Assembly: GCA_023430625.1 (NCBI GenBank)
Contig: JAEZAA010000017.1
Span: 1-7,589, forward strand
Source: Pseudomonadota bacterium
GTDB taxonomy: Bacteria > Pseudomonadota > Gammaproteobacteria > Pseudomonadales > Oleiphilaceae
Direction: 5' to 3'
Length of the DNA stretch: 7,589 nt
Positions 6,169 through 7,589 of this stretch are shown piece by piece (positions within the stretch are counted from its first letter, which is position 1; the number at the start of each line of letters is the position of its first letter). Below the pieces are notes generated by a model. That model had not been told where the DNA came from and did no database searches. It saw only the letters and a program-made list of their open reading frames with translations. Made by a program: the position numbers and the translations under genes.

Positions 6169-7155
6169 TCAAAGCAGCTCTTTCCGCAACTGAGCCGGGC
6201 TCTTCGGTGAAAGCAGGCCGGGCGCGATGTCGAATACCGTGCGCGCGCCATGCTGGCCTTGCTGATGCAGCCGGAACGCCGCGCGGGCGTATGCCACCAG
6301 CACGCTGGCGGTGAACTCCGGGTTGCTGTCGAGTTTAAGCGAAAATTCCACCACCTGATTGCTGTCCGTGCCGGTCTGGCCGCTGCGGATGACGAAACCG
6401 CCGTGGGGCATGGTGGCGTGATCGCGGCACAGCTCCTCTTCGGAGATGAAATGCACCGTCGTGTCGTAGTCGGCGAAGTAATCCGGCATGGTGACGATGG
6501 CCTGTTCCACGGCCCTGGCGTCGGCGCCCTGGTCGAGCACGACGTAACATTCGCGGGTGTGTTTGTCCCGGGTGGAGAGCTGGGGTAACGAGCCACTGCG
6601 CACCCGCTCCACCGCCTCCGTTGAGGGAATGGTGTACTGCACGCCGGCCTTGACGCCCGGCACCCGCCGTACCGCGTCCGAATGCCCCTGACTGAGCCCC
6701 TTGCCCCAGAAGGTATAGGTTTCGCCCTTGGGCAGGATGGCCTCGCCGAACAGACGGTTCAGGGAGAACAGGCCCGGATCCCAGCCCACGGAAATAACAG
6801 CCGTCCGCTCTGCGGCGCGAGCAGCCTCGTCGACGGCGGCGAAGTATTCGGGAATCTTGTTGTGGGTGTCGTAACTGTCGACGGTGTTGAACAGCGCCGC
6901 CAGCGCCGGCCCCTGCTCAGGCAGATCGTTCTTGGAGCCGCCACAGAGGATTAGCACATCGACCCGGTCGCGAAACTGGGTGATGGCATCCAGCGCGTAT
7001 ACCGGCACATTCGCCCCAACGGGGCTCACATTGGCGGGACTGCGGCGGGTGAAGATCCCCACCAATTGCATATCGAGACTCTGGGCGAGCGCCCTTTCGA
7101 CACCGCGGCCAAGGTTACCGTGGCCGACGATGCCGATGCGTATTGGTTCAGTCAT
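6169..7155 (-). CDS. ddh: meso-diaminopimelate D-dehydrogenase
   Basis: The 328-residue product catalyses NADP(H)-dependent reductive amination of L-2-amino-6-oxopimelate (the open-chain form of tetrahydrodipicolinate) to meso-diaminopimelate, a one-step route to the lysine and peptidoglycan precursor (EC 1.4.1.16). The N-terminal Rossmann motif is GIVGHGNLGRGVE (8-20). Family motifs follow: LVGIFTRR (31-38), TVDSYDTH (91-98), SVGWDPGLFSLNR (122-134), TFWGKGLSQGHSDAVRR (148-164), TMPDYF (222-227), MPHGGFV (249-255) and LDSNPEFTAS. These match the Corynebacterium enzyme (about 320 residues) along the whole length. The start at 7155 has AGGA 6 bases upstream and aligns with the family N-terminus; an in-frame ATG at 7269 would add 38 unlikely residues. 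The gene is convergent with zapE (41 bases apart, no clear terminator) and divergent from the catalase gene. Confidence 0.95.
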   Translation of the reverse strand: MTEPIRIGIVGHGNLGRGVERALAQSLDMQLVGIFTRRSPANVSPVGANVPVYALDAITQFRDRVDVLILCGGSKNDLPEQGPALAALFNTVDSYDTHNKIPEYFAAVDEAARAAERTAVISVGWDPGLFSLNRLFGEAILPKGETYTFWGKGLSQGHSDAVRRVPGVKAGVQYTIPSTEAVERVRSGSLPQLSTRDKHTRECYVVLDQGADARAVEQAIVTMPDYFADYDTTVHFISEEELCRDHATMPHGGFVIRSGQTGTDSNQVVEFSLKLDSNPEFTASVLVAYARAAFRLHQQGQHGARTVFDIAPGLLSPKSPAQLRKELL

Positions 7156-7350
7156 TGGAATTCCTAACGTCAAACGCTGTATTGAAGGAAAGCCTCCTGC
7201 TGCGCGTGATTCAGACAAGAGGCTGCGCGAAACGATCGTCGCAGGTGGAATTCTACCGGAAAGCGTCATATAGAGTTCCGATCAGTCCCAATGGCTTGGT
7301 ATCGCCCTTCCCTATAAGTACCCGGATCCGACACATAACCAATAGAAATA

Positions 7351-7387
7351 ACTTATCAAACCTATCCGCTTAAGTGATATCGGCTAT
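7351..7387 (+). promoter_or_regulatory. Candidate OxyR-binding site upstream of the catalase gene
   Basis: The OxyR pattern is four 4-base elements, ATAG/CTAT alternating, each 7 bases apart. Here elements two and four are perfect CTAT (7362-7365 and 7384-7387), exactly 22 bases apart as required. Elements one (ACTT, 7351-7354) and three (AGTG, 7373-7376) are each two of four. The first spacer ATCAAAC also has the preferred T and A. It ends 14 bases before the -10 candidate TATCCT, where an activating OxyR would sit. Confidence 0.4.
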
Positions 7388-7401
7388 TCAATCCCGTTGC
7401 G

Positions 7402-7407
7402 TATCCT
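7402..7407 (+). promoter_or_regulatory. Candidate -10 element for the catalase gene
   Basis: TATCCT matches four of six -10 consensus bases and is 33 bases before the ATG. The -35 position (about 7379-7384, ATCGGC) is poor, as expected for a promoter that depends on an activator, and it overlaps the right edge of the OxyR-like site. Confidence 0.3.
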
Positions 7408-7440
7408 GAGCGCTCCTAAGACATCAATCAGGACCACAAC

Positions 7441-7589
7441 ATGATCAAGACCCAGTTCCGCAGTCGGGTTGCCAAGCCCATCGCGACGGCCATCGCCTTC
7501 TCCGTGATGACCTCCAGCATGCTCTTTGCGGCGCCTCTCACCCGTGACAACGGTGCCCCCGTTGGCAACAACCAGAACTCCCAGACCGC
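7441..7589 (+). CDS. katB: Periplasmic monofunctional haem catalase, N-terminal part (cut by window edge)
   Basis: Forty-nine codons are visible. Residues 1-31 are a Sec signal peptide: basic start MIKTQFRSRVAKP, hydrophobic core, and cleavage near LFAA (30-31). The mature part begins PLTRDNGAPVGNNQNSQT, the conserved start of clade-typical haem catalases (L-T-x-x-x-G-A-P-V-x-x-N-Q-N-x-x-T), which dismutate hydrogen peroxide to water and oxygen (EC 1.11.1.6). A signal peptide in front of this motif is the feature of KatB-type periplasmic catalases such as that of Pseudomonas aeruginosa. AGGA at 7430-7433, 7 bases before the ATG, is a good ribosome-binding site. The haem-binding and catalytic residues lie beyond the window. 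Confidence 0.88.
   Translation, partial: MIKTQFRSRVAKPIATAIAFSVMTSSMLFAAPLTRDNGAPVGNNQNSQT

Larger units (their letters stand above)
7156..7440. other. Divergent intergenic region between ddh and the catalase gene
   Basis: This 285-base region must hold both divergent promoters. The catalase side has an OxyR-like site and a -10 candidate, listed separately. On the ddh side I see no convincing -35/-10 pair. An AGCCTC/GAGGCT pairing and a direct repeat GCTGCGCG (7199-7206, 7222-7229) lie in the ddh leader; neither matches a riboswitch known to me, including the lysine one. Confidence 0.5.

Noticed and set aside
7156..7269. N-terminal extension of ddh to the ATG at 7269
   Set aside because: The added residues have no relation to the Ddh family, whose Rossmann motif lies near the N-terminus, and the ATG at 7155 has a good ribosome-binding site.
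7156..7300. Lysine riboswitch in the ddh leader
   Set aside because: I could not find the conserved purine-rich core motifs of the lysine riboswitch; only small hairpins are present.
1..7589. CRISPR array, tRNA, rRNA or phage/defence module
   Set aside because: No regularly spaced repeats, no cloverleaf or rRNA signatures, and no recognisable defence proteins were seen.

Overview
The window looks like a chromosomal stretch from a free-living, probably marine gammaproteobacterium (Marinobacter-like is my best guess). The evidence is a ZapE/AFG1 ATPase, a KatB-type periplasmic catalase, Gly-rich lipoproteins of the 'CGGGGGSS' kind common in that group, and moderate-to-high GC. This is inferred from gene content only; no rRNA or other phylogenetic marker is present.

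Layout. (i) 1-127 is the end of an IS3-family insertion sequence, with the first codons of its orfA on the minus strand and the terminal repeat ending near 127. (ii) 80-1711 is a beta-rich acidic protein whose open reading frame begins inside the IS. The original gene appears to have been interrupted and its N-terminus (probably with an export signal) displaced upstream of the IS. It ends at a strong intrinsic terminator (1740-1764). (iii) 1817-2899 encodes a secreted outer-membrane beta-barrel protein of unknown function. (iv) 2900-3149 is intergenic, with a hairpin and a possible promoter. (v) 3150-4790 encodes a 546-residue lipoprotein with a diverged tandem repeat of about 112 residues, followed by three consecutive hairpins; the last has a T-tract and is a terminator. 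(vi) 4952-6127 encodes a ZapE/AFG1 AAA+ ATPase. (vii) 7155-6169 (minus) encodes meso-diaminopimelate D-dehydrogenase, convergent with zapE. (viii) 7441 to the window end is the start of a periplasmic catalase, divergent from ddh, with an OxyR-like site in its upstream region.

How the genes fit together. The left two-thirds is an envelope-protein region: one interrupted probable export protein, one outer-membrane barrel and one lipoprotein. They are separated by terminators or by a long gap, so they read as single-gene units rather than an operon, and I cannot assign a shared pathway. The right third holds conserved housekeeping or stress genes: cell division/AFG1 ATPase, lysine/peptidoglycan precursor synthesis and peroxide defence. 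I do not see a convincing new multi-gene system. The most informative observations are the IS interruption of the first gene, the tandem repeat in the lipoprotein, the Ddh gene in a probable gammaproteobacterium, and the OxyR-like arrangement before katB.
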